Positions 1-7,356 of a DNA stretch of 64,000 bases are shown piece by piece. The notes below the pieces were generated by a model. The model was not told the DNA's origin. It was given only the letters and a program-made list of their open reading frames with translations, and did not search any database. Positions within the stretch are counted from its first letter, which is position 1, and each line of letters begins with the position of its first letter. The position numbers and the translations under genes are program-made. Origin of the DNA: a virus; the IMG/VR virus record IMGVR_UViG_3300046559_001153, positions 124,001-188,000 of that record; one strand, given 5' to 3'.

Positions 1-72
1 CCGATCTGATGTTGGCAGGATTTTGAGACCAACAATCGCGTTGACTGACCACTGACCACGAAAGGAACCACC

Positions 73-741
73 ATGGCAATCCGAAATGAAAACGGAATCC
101 TGTATGATGACAGAAACAACTCCGCGAGCATTGAGTATTGGGGCAGCGAGGAAGCGGCGCGAAAGGCGCTAGAGTCATTGGTGAACTGCTCCGACTGCTC
201 CCGCTGCTCCGGCTGCTCCGACTGCTCCCGCTGCTCCGGCTGCTCCGACTGCTCCCGCTGCTCCGACTGCTCCCGCTGCTCCGACTGCTCCCGCTGCTCC
301 GACTGCTCCGACTGCTCCCGCTGCTCCGACTGCTCCCGCTGCTCCGACTGCTCCGGCTGCTCCGACTGCTCCCGCTGCTCCGACTGCTCCCGCTGCTACG
401 ACTGCTCCCGCTGCTCCGGCTGCTCCCGCATAGTGCCTCAAAAAGTCACTATTGAAATTCCATTTATCACCGAAATCCACAAGACAATCTATGCCGCAGT
501 CTCACAGCCAAAAGCTCTGAACATGAGCGACTGGCACACGTGCGAGACGACGCATTGCCGGGCTGGATGGGTCGTGACGCTCGCGGGCGAGGCGGGTAAG
601 AAATTGGAGAAACAAACGTCGCCACTGTTCGCAGCCCAACAAATCTACAAAGCCAGCGGGTATGAGATTTCGCCTGTGCGGTTCTTCGACTCGAACGAGG
701 AAGCGATGGCCGATATGAAGCGTCTGGCGGAAGTTGACTGA
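73..741 (+). CDS. Cys-Ser-X tripeptide-repeat protein with phage 'WHTCxTTHCRAGW' C-terminal domain
   Basis: The 222-residue product has three parts. Residues 1-38 are an ordinary leader. Residues 39-119 are 27 consecutive C-S-X triplets (X = D, R or G, one unit CYD). The C-terminal domain contains WHTCETTHCRAGW from about residue 154. From family knowledge, this C-terminal domain normally follows pentapeptide repeats in phage and proteobacterial proteins; here the solenoid is replaced by a Cys-rich repeat. The start is preceded by the Shine-Dalgarno sequence AAAGGA. With a Cys every third residue the repeat could bind metal or form disulfides, but no function is known. The 18-base words around the start (40-57) and stop (733-750) are identical. 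Confidence 0.75.
   Translation: MAIRNENGILYDDRNNSASIEYWGSEEAARKALESLVNCSDCSRCSGCSDCSRCSGCSDCSRCSDCSRCSDCSRCSDCSDCSRCSDCSRCSDCSGCSDCSRCSDCSRCYDCSRCSGCSRIVPQKVTIEIPFITEIHKTIYAAVSQPKALNMSDWHTCETTHCRAGWVVTLAGEAGKKLEKQTSPLFAAQQIYKASGYEISPVRFFDSNEEAMADMKRLAEVD
187..429 (+). repeat. 9-bp coding minisatellite, 27 units
   Basis: Tandem 9-mers TGCTCCGAC, TGCTCCCGC and TGCTCCGGC encode the Cys-Ser-X array. The two or three unit types recur in mixed order. Since 9 is a multiple of 3, other frames and the antisense strand also stay open and give low-complexity LRLLPLLR- or AGAVGAAG-like peptides. Length variation by slippage or recombination is likely and would keep the frame. Confidence 0.9.
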
Positions 742-769
742 CCACTGACCCGAGAGAGGAGAGAGGGAT

Positions 770-946
770 ATGCTCCAGAAAATTGAAATCGAAGACGTCA
801 GCGATTGCGAATCGTGCACCGCCCGCCATAAGGGGATACTGGAGTTTCTGGCTACAACGAAAGCGAAAGTCTTGACGGACGTGATTTGCAGCGAATGCGG
901 GCGCGAGACTCATATATTTGTGGCCGACGAAAGCGAAAGGGGATGA
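770..946 (+). CDS. Small zinc-ribbon-like protein (58 aa)
   Basis: ATG at 770 follows a strong purine-rich Shine-Dalgarno (GAGAGGAGAGAGG). The 58-residue product has two Cys knuckles, C13-x2-C16 and C40-x2-C43, consistent with one zinc site. It is acidic and ends ESERG. Its stop overlaps the next start as ATGA, indicating translational coupling. Function not recognised. Confidence 0.65.
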   Translation: MLQKIEIEDVSDCESCTARHKGILEFLATTKAKVLTDVICSECGRETHIFVADESERG

Positions 947-1167
947 CGATGATTCTTTACCCAGTTGGCATATTCTTCATGCGTCGCCGCTCTGACGGCA
1001 AACTCTATCGCGGCGCGAAGTTCTGGCGTTGGACAAAATCGTGGCGACGGGCGGCCGCGTTACCAGAGTGGCATTGGATTGCCTTTGCATTGAATAAATA
1101 TCCCGACTCGGAACTTGTGACGCTCGAGCAATTGATTGACGAAGAATCGACCACGAAAGGGGGATGA
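943..1167 (+). CDS. Hypothetical protein (74 aa)
   Basis: The start at ATG 943 overlaps the upstream TGA; ATG 949 is an alternative. The product begins MTMILYPVGIFFMRRR and is rich in Trp and Arg in the middle (KFWRWTKSWRR). No family recognised. It sits in an ATGA-linked string of small genes. Confidence 0.6.
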   Translation: MTMILYPVGIFFMRRRSDGKLYRGAKFWRWTKSWRRAAALPEWHWIAFALNKYPDSELVTLEQLIDEESTTKGG

Positions 1168-1415
1168 CGATGGTGGCGACTAAAGACAAGCCGTGTGGCA
1201 ATCCGATGTGTGGAGTATCGACCGGGATTCATGGCGGCCTGACTTTCGGCAGCGGAGAATTGGACGAGTATGGCTTCTGGCAAGTACCGTGTTGTGCCTG
1301 CGCGAGAGCACACGAGAAATCGCAGCCGCAGGATGGTAACTGCTGGCCATTTACGAACGAACAACTATGGGGTACCGCCCAGACTATGAAAGGAATGACC
1401 GATGCCGATGAATGA
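1164..1415 (+). CDS. Cys-rich hypothetical protein (83 aa)
   Basis: ATGA overlap with the preceding gene. Cys pairs C11-x4-C16 and C43-C-x-C46 (CCAC) suggest a metal-binding knuckle. The last 14 bases overlap the following gene. Function unknown. Confidence 0.6.
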   Translation: MTMVATKDKPCGNPMCGVSTGIHGGLTFGSGELDEYGFWQVPCCACARAHEKSQPQDGNCWPFTNEQLWGTAQTMKGMTDADE

Positions 1416-2955
1416 TTCACAATACCTTGACTGGGCGACGCGTCTCGATGCGGCGATTGCTCCCGCGCACGGTAAGGTGGCTGCAATTTTTGCGGAGATT
1501 CGCGAAGTCCTGCGTACTGTCCGACGGGAGAACGACGAACTCAAGTCGCGGAATGTGGAGTTGCAGGCCCAGTTGAATCAGGTGCATTCGCACGTCAAGA
1601 CGGCGTTGGAGCAGCTTCGCGTTGACGTGTTGGAGTCGGGCTACATTCCTGATTCGTGGACGCTTGTGGAGGAATGCAAGATGTCTGGCGATAAACTCGC
1701 AAGAGTGGCGGAATGGCATCGGCGGATGGTTAAGGCTGAGGACGAACTCGCCCGGCTGAAGCATCCGCGATCCTGCGAGTGGGTCTACCCGCCGTTTGAC
1801 GAACCGAGGAAGATGCCGGTTGTCGGCGAGATCATCGAGTGGGAGATGGAGAAAAGCTGCGGACTCGGTTTACAAGTTATGCGATGGTCAGAGGAATGCT
1901 CACTCTGCTACGCGACCAAATGGCGTTACGTCGTCGCTCCCGCCGCACCATCCACATTCTGCCCGCATTGCGGAAGGGAATTGTCATTCACGAATGATAC
2001 TGACTGGCTACACCCACCAGCCCCAGCCACGGACAAGTCGATTGAGGATGCGGTGGATGCGTGGATAATTGAAAACCGCAAATGGGCTGGAGAATACGGA
2101 TGGCAGACCAGGATGATGAGTCCTGAAGATGCAAAAGAATCGTTGCTGAAGCACCTCCGCACTCTCACGCTGTCGTCAAATCCGACGATTGAGTCGGCTG
2201 TTGACTCCGCGCTCGACAAGCTGTGGACCCAAGACCTGCGGCCATCGGTTGAACACCGGGCGATTGCCAGGGCGACGATCCTGGATGAACTGCGCGGCGT
2301 TACGCTGCCGTCGCCTGCGTTGCGCGAGGTAGTCAATGACGTGGTGGCTCGCATTAAGCGTCTGGCAAGAGAAATGGAATGCGACGGCCCATACTCGTCA
2401 AGAGATGCGTATGCCATTGCCGAGCGCCTCGAATCGGCATTGCAGTCCGAGCCAGTAGCAGAACCAGCAGCCCCGACCGTGCCGGATGGCGCAGGGGAAC
2501 TCCTGGTGAAGCGACTTGAATTGCACGCGAAAGAATACCTGCGTCTCTATGGCGGTGGGAACAACACGTTTCAACTGTTGCAGCAGGCAGTAATCGAGAT
2601 CGACCGCCTCAAGCACCTGCCTCCCGCTCCCACCGTCTCATCGTGGGAACCGGCGGCTGAAATAGTAGAGCAGCTTCTAGAGCCGTTCAGCCCGAGTTGG
2701 CCAATGTTCGTGCCAATCCAAGACGTAATCGACGAAATCCGCAATCTGCCTGTATCGGAGCCTGCTCCCCCAGAGCGAGAGCCGATCCCGGAAGGGGTGT
2801 ATTACTCGACCAGTGTTGACAACTTCTGCGACATCGACAAGCTCGGACTCGGCAATGACTTTTGGATGAAGTGGATTTCCCGCCGCGACGAATTCCCCAA
2901 GTCAGCCGACGAGGCGAAGGTGAGAGCCGTAGAGAACAAGGAGAGCAAAACATGA
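1402..2955 (+). CDS. Large hypothetical protein with coiled coil and zinc finger (517 aa)
   Basis: The N-terminal region (about residues 20-110) is charged and heptad-like, suggesting a coiled coil. Around residues 160-195 are Cys pairs (CSLC, then CPHCGRE), a probable zinc ribbon. The C-terminal half alternates helical segments with Pro-rich linkers (PAPTV, SEPAPPE), reading like several short helical modules on flexible linkers. ATG 1408 is an alternative start. The end overlaps the next gene as ATGA. No family or role recognised. Confidence 0.7.
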   Translation: MPMNDSQYLDWATRLDAAIAPAHGKVAAIFAEIREVLRTVRRENDELKSRNVELQAQLNQVHSHVKTALEQLRVDVLESGYIPDSWTLVEECKMSGDKLARVAEWHRRMVKAEDELARLKHPRSCEWVYPPFDEPRKMPVVGEIIEWEMEKSCGLGLQVMRWSEECSLCYATKWRYVVAPAAPSTFCPHCGRELSFTNDTDWLHPPAPATDKSIEDAVDAWIIENRKWAGEYGWQTRMMSPEDAKESLLKHLRTLTLSSNPTIESAVDSALDKLWTQDLRPSVEHRAIARATILDELRGVTLPSPALREVVNDVVARIKRLAREMECDGPYSSRDAYAIAERLESALQSEPVAEPAAPTVPDGAGELLVKRLELHAKEYLRLYGGGNNTFQLLQQAVIEIDRLKHLPPAPTVSSWEPAAEIVEQLLEPFSPSWPMFVPIQDVIDEIRNLPVSEPAPPEREPIPEGVYYSTSVDNFCDIDKLGLGNDFWMKWISRRDEFPKSADEAKVRAVENKESKT

Positions 2956-3149
2956 ATGGCGACGAAAAATGGGTGTTGGCCAACCTGTTTGCGTGCGTGT
3001 CGATAGTCATCACCGTCTCAGTTATTTGTGGTTGGCATTTCGGCGAAAGCTCCGTCAGGCAACAAGCAGTCGGGGCAGGTGTCGCCCACTGGGTTGCGAA
3101 TCAGCAGACAGGGACCGTGGAGTTCGAGTTTATTAAGGCTGAAAAGTGA
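2952..3149 (+). CDS. Small single-pass membrane protein (65 aa)
   Basis: The start is set by an ATGA overlap with the upstream stop. Residues 8-28 form one hydrophobic segment (LANLFACVSIVITVSVICGW), and the rest is polar. Type of insertion and function are not evident. Confidence 0.6.
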   Translation: MNGDEKWVLANLFACVSIVITVSVICGWHFGESSVRQQAVGAGVAHWVANQQTGTVEFEFIKAEK

Positions 3150-3217
3150 GAAGGCCGCGGAGTTGGCCAGGCTTTGTTGTCTGGCCGTAGTACGGATTGT
3201 TCGAAAGGAATTGCAAA

Positions 3218-4264
3218 ATGGGTGGAAGTAATTGGAGTGATGACACATTCAAGACGAAGGCTACGATGCGGGCGTCATCTCCCACGTCAGGATTTGACCA
3301 CAGCGACAGATCGGCAAAAGCGAAGTTGCAGGGACGCGCAGTTGTGGCACACGCTGCTGTGGCCCCTCAGACCAAGGCTGGTCCGTCCAGCCCGTTTGCT
3401 GGGCAGATCATGCGTGAATCGAGGGATTCAGCCACACACCCGACGACCAAAGCAGTGGCCATTCTGCAAGACGTGACAGGCTCGTTGAACCAGGTGCCGG
3501 AGATCGTGCGGGACGCGTTGCCCAAACTCATGGGGCTCCTCATCCGCAAAGGTTACCTGGAGCATCCACATATCCTGATCGGCGGTATCGGTGATGCCGA
3601 ACCTGACAGGAATGGCGGACCGCCTGATACCATGCCCTTGCAGATCAGCCAGTTCGAGGCGGGGATCGAGATCGACGAGGCGATCAGCAATCTTTTCCTG
3701 GAAGGCGACGGCGGCGGACAGAAGTACGAATCTCATGATTTGGCTATGTACTACATGGCCAGACACACGGCAATGGACTGCCTGGAGAAGCGCGGCGAGA
3801 AGGGTTACCTGTTCATCATCACTGACGAAATGTGTCGTCCGGTGGTGAAGAAGGCTCTCGTCGAGAAGCTGATTGGCGATAAGCTCGAGTCGGACATTCC
3901 GATCGAGGACATCGTCAAGGAATTGGAAGCCAAGTTTGAGGTGTACGTGATCATCCCGAATATGACCACGTACTATGGCGACAGGGAGGTCTTCGACAGC
4001 TGGACTAAGTTGCTCACCAATGCGGTGATCAAACTGGAAGAGCCGTCGGGTATCACAGAGTTGATCGCCACGCAGATCGGGATTGCTGAGGGCAAGACCG
4101 ATGTAACGAGGGTCAAGGATGATCTGCACGAAGTGGGCACGGAACTGTCCGTGGCCGGTGCGGTGACGGATGCTCTGATCAAGTCCGGCGCCAAGGCGGG
4201 CGAGGCAACCGGTGCGTTGGCCGTAGCCGATTCGGGTGAACCGGGCGGTCTGGCACAGGTGTAG
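3218..4264 (+). CDS. vWA-like protein with DVTGS motif
   Basis: The start at ATG 3218 (MGGSNW) has Shine-Dalgarno GAAAGGAAT; an upstream in-frame start at 3197 has none. After a low-complexity leader of about 80 residues comes AVAILQDVTGSLNQVPEIV, which resembles the MIDAS strand of von Willebrand A domains (DxTGS in place of DxSxS). It is followed by YLFIITDE, a typical central vWA strand. The Ala/Gly-rich tail is probably disordered. The cellular target is unknown. A noncoding RNA region follows. Confidence 0.6.
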   Translation: MGGSNWSDDTFKTKATMRASSPTSGFDHSDRSAKAKLQGRAVVAHAAVAPQTKAGPSSPFAGQIMRESRDSATHPTTKAVAILQDVTGSLNQVPEIVRDALPKLMGLLIRKGYLEHPHILIGGIGDAEPDRNGGPPDTMPLQISQFEAGIEIDEAISNLFLEGDGGGQKYESHDLAMYYMARHTAMDCLEKRGEKGYLFIITDEMCRPVVKKALVEKLIGDKLESDIPIEDIVKELEAKFEVYVIIPNMTTYYGDREVFDSWTKLLTNAVIKLEEPSGITELIATQIGIAEGKTDVTRVKDDLHEVGTELSVAGAVTDALIKSGAKAGEATGALAVADSGEPGGLAQV

Positions 4265-4674
4265 TTGTTTGCTGCGGCCGCCGGGGTGTTCCGGCAACTT
4301 TACTACGGGGTGGATCGATATTGAATGGGCCCGGTCCTGGTGACAGGATGCATCTAGCGGGGCCTCCCTGCCGACAATGCCGGCGTGACAGATACCAGCA
4401 GCGAATCTGTTAGTCAATGATTGATGTACGGAAGATTCACAATTGGCGTACGCCGGGGATGGGATTCCTCCGCAAGAAACCGATGTGTTCCGTACATTAC
4501 AGTTCCGAGCTATGACCGGATGGTCATTGCTGACCTTAACCGACTGTCTAGGATTACATATCGAGTCGCAAAGGGTGCACTCAATCCGCAGAAGCCGTGT
4601 GTGCAGGTTAGATCACGGTTATACCGATCCAGGTTGGTAACCAATCCAACTCGCAGCAAGTGACGTTGTGTGTG
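4265..4674 (+). other. Noncoding stretch with RNA-like secondary structure
   Basis: No convincing gene over about 410 bases. Visible structure includes GCCGG-GGTGTT-CCGGC (about 4278-4293) and a 9-bp stem TGTACGGAA/TTCCGTACA (4425-4433 with 4488-4496) closing a 72-nt element that contains GGCGTACGCC. Small ORFs here lack Shine-Dalgarno sequences and family resemblance. It may be an uncharacterised ncRNA or a long leader for the tmRNA/tRNA transcript. Confidence 0.45.
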
Positions 4675-4708
4675 GCTTGGCTCCAGGTTAAACTGGGGCC
4701 AAGCTTTA
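4675..4708 (+). terminator. Intrinsic terminator upstream of tmRNA
   Basis: 12-bp stem GCTTGGCTCCAG/CTGGGGCCAAGC with one T-G pair, loop GTTAAA, followed by TTTATT. It ends 3 bases before the tmRNA 5' end, so it could instead act as a processing hairpin. Confidence 0.6.
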
Positions 4709-4711
4709 TTC

Positions 4712-4982
4712 GGGGGCGATTGGATTCGACTGATTGCTCGAATTTGTTGTAGCGTGCCGTGGTTGATCAGTTGGCCACGTTAAAAGCTGATCAAAAACCA
4801 ATTGTCGACTGTAACAAGTTGATTCCGGCTGTGGCTGACAAACGGGTCTGTGTGCCCGCAATGGCTGCCTAAGCCAAGCGTGAGTGACGGTTTTATCCGC
4901 ATGGGATGCCTCTAAGAGGCTATGCACGTAGAAGCAGCAGAAGAGACTCTCCAGGACGCGGGTTCGATTCCCGCCGCCTCCA
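4712..4982 (+). ncRNA. ssrA: Phage-encoded tmRNA
   Basis: The 5' end GGGGGCGATTGGATTCGAC and 3' end GGACGCGGGTTCGATTCCCG match tmRNA termini. The 7-bp acceptor GGGGGCG (4712-4718) pairs with CGCCTCC (4975-4981). The T-arm is at 4958-4974 with loop TTCGATT. An H-type pseudoknot is visible: CGTGG 4758-4762 with CCACG 4775-4779, and TTGATCAG 4763-4770 with CTGATCAA 4787-4794. A reading frame ends VPAMAA-stop at 4870-4872, resembling degradation tags; with a resume codon at GCT 4834 the tag would be ADKRVCVPAMAA. At about 271 nt it is shorter than most bacterial tmRNAs. The 3' CCA is not encoded. tRNA-His follows 2 bases later. Confidence 0.88.
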
Positions 4983-4984
4983 CT

Positions 4985-5059
4985 GTGTCTGTAGCTCAAT
5001 TGGTTTAGAGCGTCTGGTTGTGATCCAGAAGGTCGCGAGTTCAAATCTCGCCAGACACC
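4985..5059 (+). tRNA. tRNA-His (GTG)
   Basis: Canonical cloverleaf: acceptor GTGTCTG/CAGACAC, D-arm GCTC...GAGC, anticodon stem TCTGG/CCAGA with loop TTGTGAT (anticodon GTG at 5020-5022), T-arm with GTTCAAATC and discriminator C at 5059. The base before position 1 is T, so the G-1 normally required by histidyl-tRNA synthetase is not encoded. CCA is not encoded. It is probably cotranscribed with the tmRNA. Confidence 0.93.
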
Positions 5060-5232
5060 TGTGGCAGTGTACCTCGTGACGCATCCCGAGCGGTGTGCGT
5101 TGGTTGTTGAGATTAGTTATACGCCGGATTGGCCGGTAGTCGCTAATTGAGACATCGACTAGACGAGCCACAGGGGCAATCGCTCGAGGCTCCGCCGGTA
5201 GCCGCCTTCTGCAGAGGGCAACCGGCTTTTAT

Positions 5233-5346
5233 GCTCTGTCCCGTTGAGTGGATCGCGATTGCTCCACCTTGTATGGGGGCATCCGTTCTGACGGTAGGTA
5301 CGAAGATGCAAGGATCTTCGGACAGGTTCGATTCCTGTACAGGGCA
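5233..5346 (+). ncRNA. tRNA-like element A (114 nt)
   Basis: Acceptor-like GCTCTGT (5233-5239) pairs with ACAGGGC (5339-5345). A canonical T-arm ACAGG-TTCGATT-CCTGT occupies 5322-5338. The interior is too long for a normal tRNA and contains stems CCGT/ACGG and CGAAGAT/ATCTTCG (5301-5307 with 5314-5320). A possible anticodon stem CTCCA/TGGGG has loop CCTTGTA, which lacks U33. It could be a class II or degenerate tRNA or a tRNA mimic. The same length and ends occur at 31568-31681. Confidence 0.5.
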
Positions 5347-5359
5347 GTTTCTCAGCAGT

Positions 5360-5408
5360 GGCCCGCCAGGCTACCACCCCGCAAGGGACAGGTCTGGCGG
5401 GCCTTTTT
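5360..5408 (+). terminator. Intrinsic terminator closing the RNA island
   Basis: Perfect 10-bp stem GGCCCGCCAG (5360-5369) / CTGGCGGGCC (5394-5403) followed by TTTTT. The next gene starts only 35 bases downstream, so a promoter for it must lie in or just after this point. Confidence 0.85.
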
Positions 5409-5410
5409 CG

Positions 5411-5428
5411 TAACTTTTTACAAAGTTA
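5411..5428 (+). promoter_or_regulatory. 18-bp palindromic element, copy 1
   Basis: TAACTTTTTACAAAGTTA, AT-rich against a GC-rich background. It lies between the terminator T-run and the Shine-Dalgarno (AGAGGAG) of the gene at 5443. See copies at 22621, 31683, 39635, 52692 and 59655. Candidate promoter or operator. Confidence 0.6.
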
Positions 5429-5442
5429 TTAGAGGAGTGAGG

Positions 5443-5826
5443 ATGACACCGAAGGAAGCTCTGATCGAAGCCAAGCAGCTCATTGAACGCTGGGGCTGGC
5501 TAAAGGGGTCCTTTGCGAGGGACCGTTACGGGAAGTCGATCTGGATCGCGGATGCGAAAGCCCATATTGCTGCTGGTGATTGTGGCGGATTCTGCGTTTC
5601 TGGCGCTATTGCAGCTGCAGTCGGCCTGTCTCCCGATTTCCAGTCCAGTCTCCGGCTAGTCGCGTTCTATGGCACGATTGACGCTACCAGGGCCCGATTC
5701 AGCCAGGCCGTTGGGGTGGTCAATCAGGATATCGCCGGGTGGAATGACAAGCCCGAACGAACCTTACAAGAGGTTCTGGACGCGTTGGACCGAGCTATTG
5801 CTCTCAGCGACGAGGTGTCAGCGTGA
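5443..5826 (+). CDS. DUF6197-like protein, paralogue 1
   Basis: ATG 5443 follows Shine-Dalgarno AGAGGAG. The 127-residue product has the pattern I recognise as DUF6197: an N-terminal helix with RWGWLKG, a central G-x-CVSGAI segment, then IAGWNDKPERTLQEVLDALDRA near the C-terminus. Paralogues lie at 9082 and 10614. The role is unknown; the family is common in phages and actinobacteria. First gene after the terminator/palindrome pair; overlaps the next gene as GTGA. Confidence 0.65.
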   Translation: MTPKEALIEAKQLIERWGWLKGSFARDRYGKSIWIADAKAHIAAGDCGGFCVSGAIAAAVGLSPDFQSSLRLVAFYGTIDATRARFSQAVGVVNQDIAGWNDKPERTLQEVLDALDRAIALSDEVSA

Positions 5827-6161
5827 TCACACCAGAACAACTCATGCAGATGGTGCGAGAGGCAGATGAAGGCGATCCTGACTCACCTCGACACATTAAG
5901 ACTATGGCGGCCGAGATACTGTGGCTATACAGCCGTCTCAGCTGCCTGGTCGAAATGCTCAAGCGATTTCCAGAAGACGCGGATCCCGATTTCCCGGAGA
6001 TCAGCCAATTGCATGGTCCTTTGTGGCACAAGGTGGCCCAGATGACCGGGCTGGGTTCGACGTCAGCAAAGCAGCTCTGCATGGTATTGAGACAAGATCC
6101 GGATCACATCAAACTTCAACCCGAACAGGAGACCGATGATGAGGGCGATAATCACGTGTGA
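5823..6161 (+). CDS. Hypothetical protein (112 aa)
   Basis: GTG start overlapping the upstream TGA. Mainly helical and acidic at both ends. Overlaps the start of the PurA-like gene by 26 bases, suggesting coupling with it. No family recognised. Confidence 0.6.
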   Translation: MITPEQLMQMVREADEGDPDSPRHIKTMAAEILWLYSRLSCLVEMLKRFPEDADPDFPEISQLHGPLWHKVAQMTGLGSTSAKQLCMVLRQDPDHIKLQPEQETDDEGDNHV

Positions 6162-7356
6162 TTTGGGCTTCGGCGATAGCGGCAAGGGATCGATTGTTGA
6201 CGCACTGGTTCGTAAGTACCAAAGCAAGCTGGTCATTCGCTACTGCGGCGGCGCCCAGGCCTCGCACGCCGTAACAACTGAAGATGGCCGGGTGCACAAG
6301 TTCTCACAGTGGGGAGCGGGCACACTGGCCGGAGCGATGACTTACCTGCACTACCCGATGATCATCGATCCGTTGGCCATGCGGAACGAAGCTGAGTCAT
6401 TGAAATCCAACTTCGGATTCGGGGATCCGTGGAGGCTGCTGACCATTCATCCTGATTGTCTGATCGCAACGCGGGTGCACAAATACGTCAACCGACAATC
6501 GGCCGAGACAATTCAAAATGGTTCGTGCGGCATGGGGATTGGGGCTACACGGGAGTACTGGCTCAAGTACGGGTCTGACGCGATCGTTGCTTCTGATTTG
6601 GTGTCCAATTCGAGTCAGCTCGTCTGGTATGACAGGCTGATTGGTAAGCTCGAGCTAATGATTGCCAGGTACGAGTTACAGCACAAGTTCAGCGCTGTGC
6701 TTGAAGCCCGGGCTTTGCTAGATATTGCGACACTCCATTTGGCTTGGCGGGTTCTTCCATTAGAGTTCAAACAGCCCAAAAGTGACGAAGTCGTGATCTT
6801 CGAGGGATCTCAGGGGCTGCTGTTGGATCAGCATTACGGGTGTTCTCCTCACACGACGTGGAGTGATGTGACTGCGCGATCAGCTCTTGAACTCATTCAT
6901 CGAAATGACGTTATTTTCACGTCTGTTCGACAGCTCGGGATCATCCGAGCGTACATGACGAGACATGGCGCTGGCCCGTTGCCTACCGCGATGAGCCCCG
7001 AAGAGTTATCTGTGATGGGATTGAGCGATCCCTACAATCCTCACAACGAATACCAGGGCAGAATGCGATTTGGATGGCCTGATGTGGCTTTGCTCGAGTA
7101 CGCATTGGATAGTGCCCAAGGGATTGATTCGCTGGCAGTCAATTGCGTTGATCAGGTTGATGGCAAGTCGTTGCACGTTCGTATGCGTGCCGACGAGTGT
7201 CATCGTTGGACGGATTCCGTCTACAGATCGCCAGGTGAGTGGACGGCCTTGCCGTGGGTCGAGATCGCCGACACAATCGATAGCATCTGCCCGATCAGCG
7301 TTATCGGGCGTGGCCCGAAGGCTAGCGATAAAATCTTTTTGAAGGATTCATTCTGA
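6136..7356 (+). CDS. Adenylosuccinate synthetase superfamily protein (PurA/PurZ-like)
   Basis: The 406-residue product is colinear with PurA, which joins IMP and aspartate using GTP. Visible motifs: P-loop-like LGFGDSGKGSIVD (PurA has WGDEGKGK, so the Glu is Ser), GGAQASHAV (cf. GGHNAGHTL, His kept), GSCGMGIGATREY (cf. TTGRGIGPAYED), FEGSQGLLLDQHYG, IIRAYMTRHGAGPLPTA and GRMRFGWPD. Phages use a PurA relative, PurZ, to make 2-aminoadenylosuccinate-dMP for 2-aminoadenine DNA; divergent PurA-like proteins also occur in bacterial islands. The changed P-loop and the IMP-site Thr-to-Cys change argue against a plain PurA, but the substrate cannot be assigned from sequence alone. Start 6136 or 6139. 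Confidence 0.8.
   Translation: MMRAIITCDLGFGDSGKGSIVDALVRKYQSKLVIRYCGGAQASHAVTTEDGRVHKFSQWGAGTLAGAMTYLHYPMIIDPLAMRNEAESLKSNFGFGDPWRLLTIHPDCLIATRVHKYVNRQSAETIQNGSCGMGIGATREYWLKYGSDAIVASDLVSNSSQLVWYDRLIGKLELMIARYELQHKFSAVLEARALLDIATLHLAWRVLPLEFKQPKSDEVVIFEGSQGLLLDQHYGCSPHTTWSDVTARSALELIHRNDVIFTSVRQLGIIRAYMTRHGAGPLPTAMSPEELSVMGLSDPYNPHNEYQGRMRFGWPDVALLEYALDSAQGIDSLAVNCVDQVDGKSLHVRMRADECHRWTDSVYRSPGEWTALPWVEIADTIDSICPISVIGRGPKASDKIFLKDSF

Noticed and set aside
1-48. C-terminal end of an upstream paralogue ending VD-stop like the 73-741 gene
   Set aside because: The matching words are real, but the frame has a stop at 7-9, so only 12 codons would remain; too little to call.
187-429. CRISPR-like array
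   Set aside because: Units are 9 bp, contiguous and coding, with no spacers and no cas genes.
138-480. Long open frames on both strands through the repeat (LRLLPLLR-like and AGAVGAAG-like)
   Set aside because: They are a by-product of a 9-bp repeat staying open in every frame; only the Cys-Ser-X frame has a Shine-Dalgarno and continues into a recognisable domain.
3428-4417. 329-codon open frame on the minus strand
   Set aside because: Shadow of the vWA-like gene; low resemblance to protein families and the only opposite-strand gene it would create.
4421-4663. Small ORFs in the structured gap
   Set aside because: No Shine-Dalgarno, no conserved composition, and they lie in a region with extensive RNA stems.
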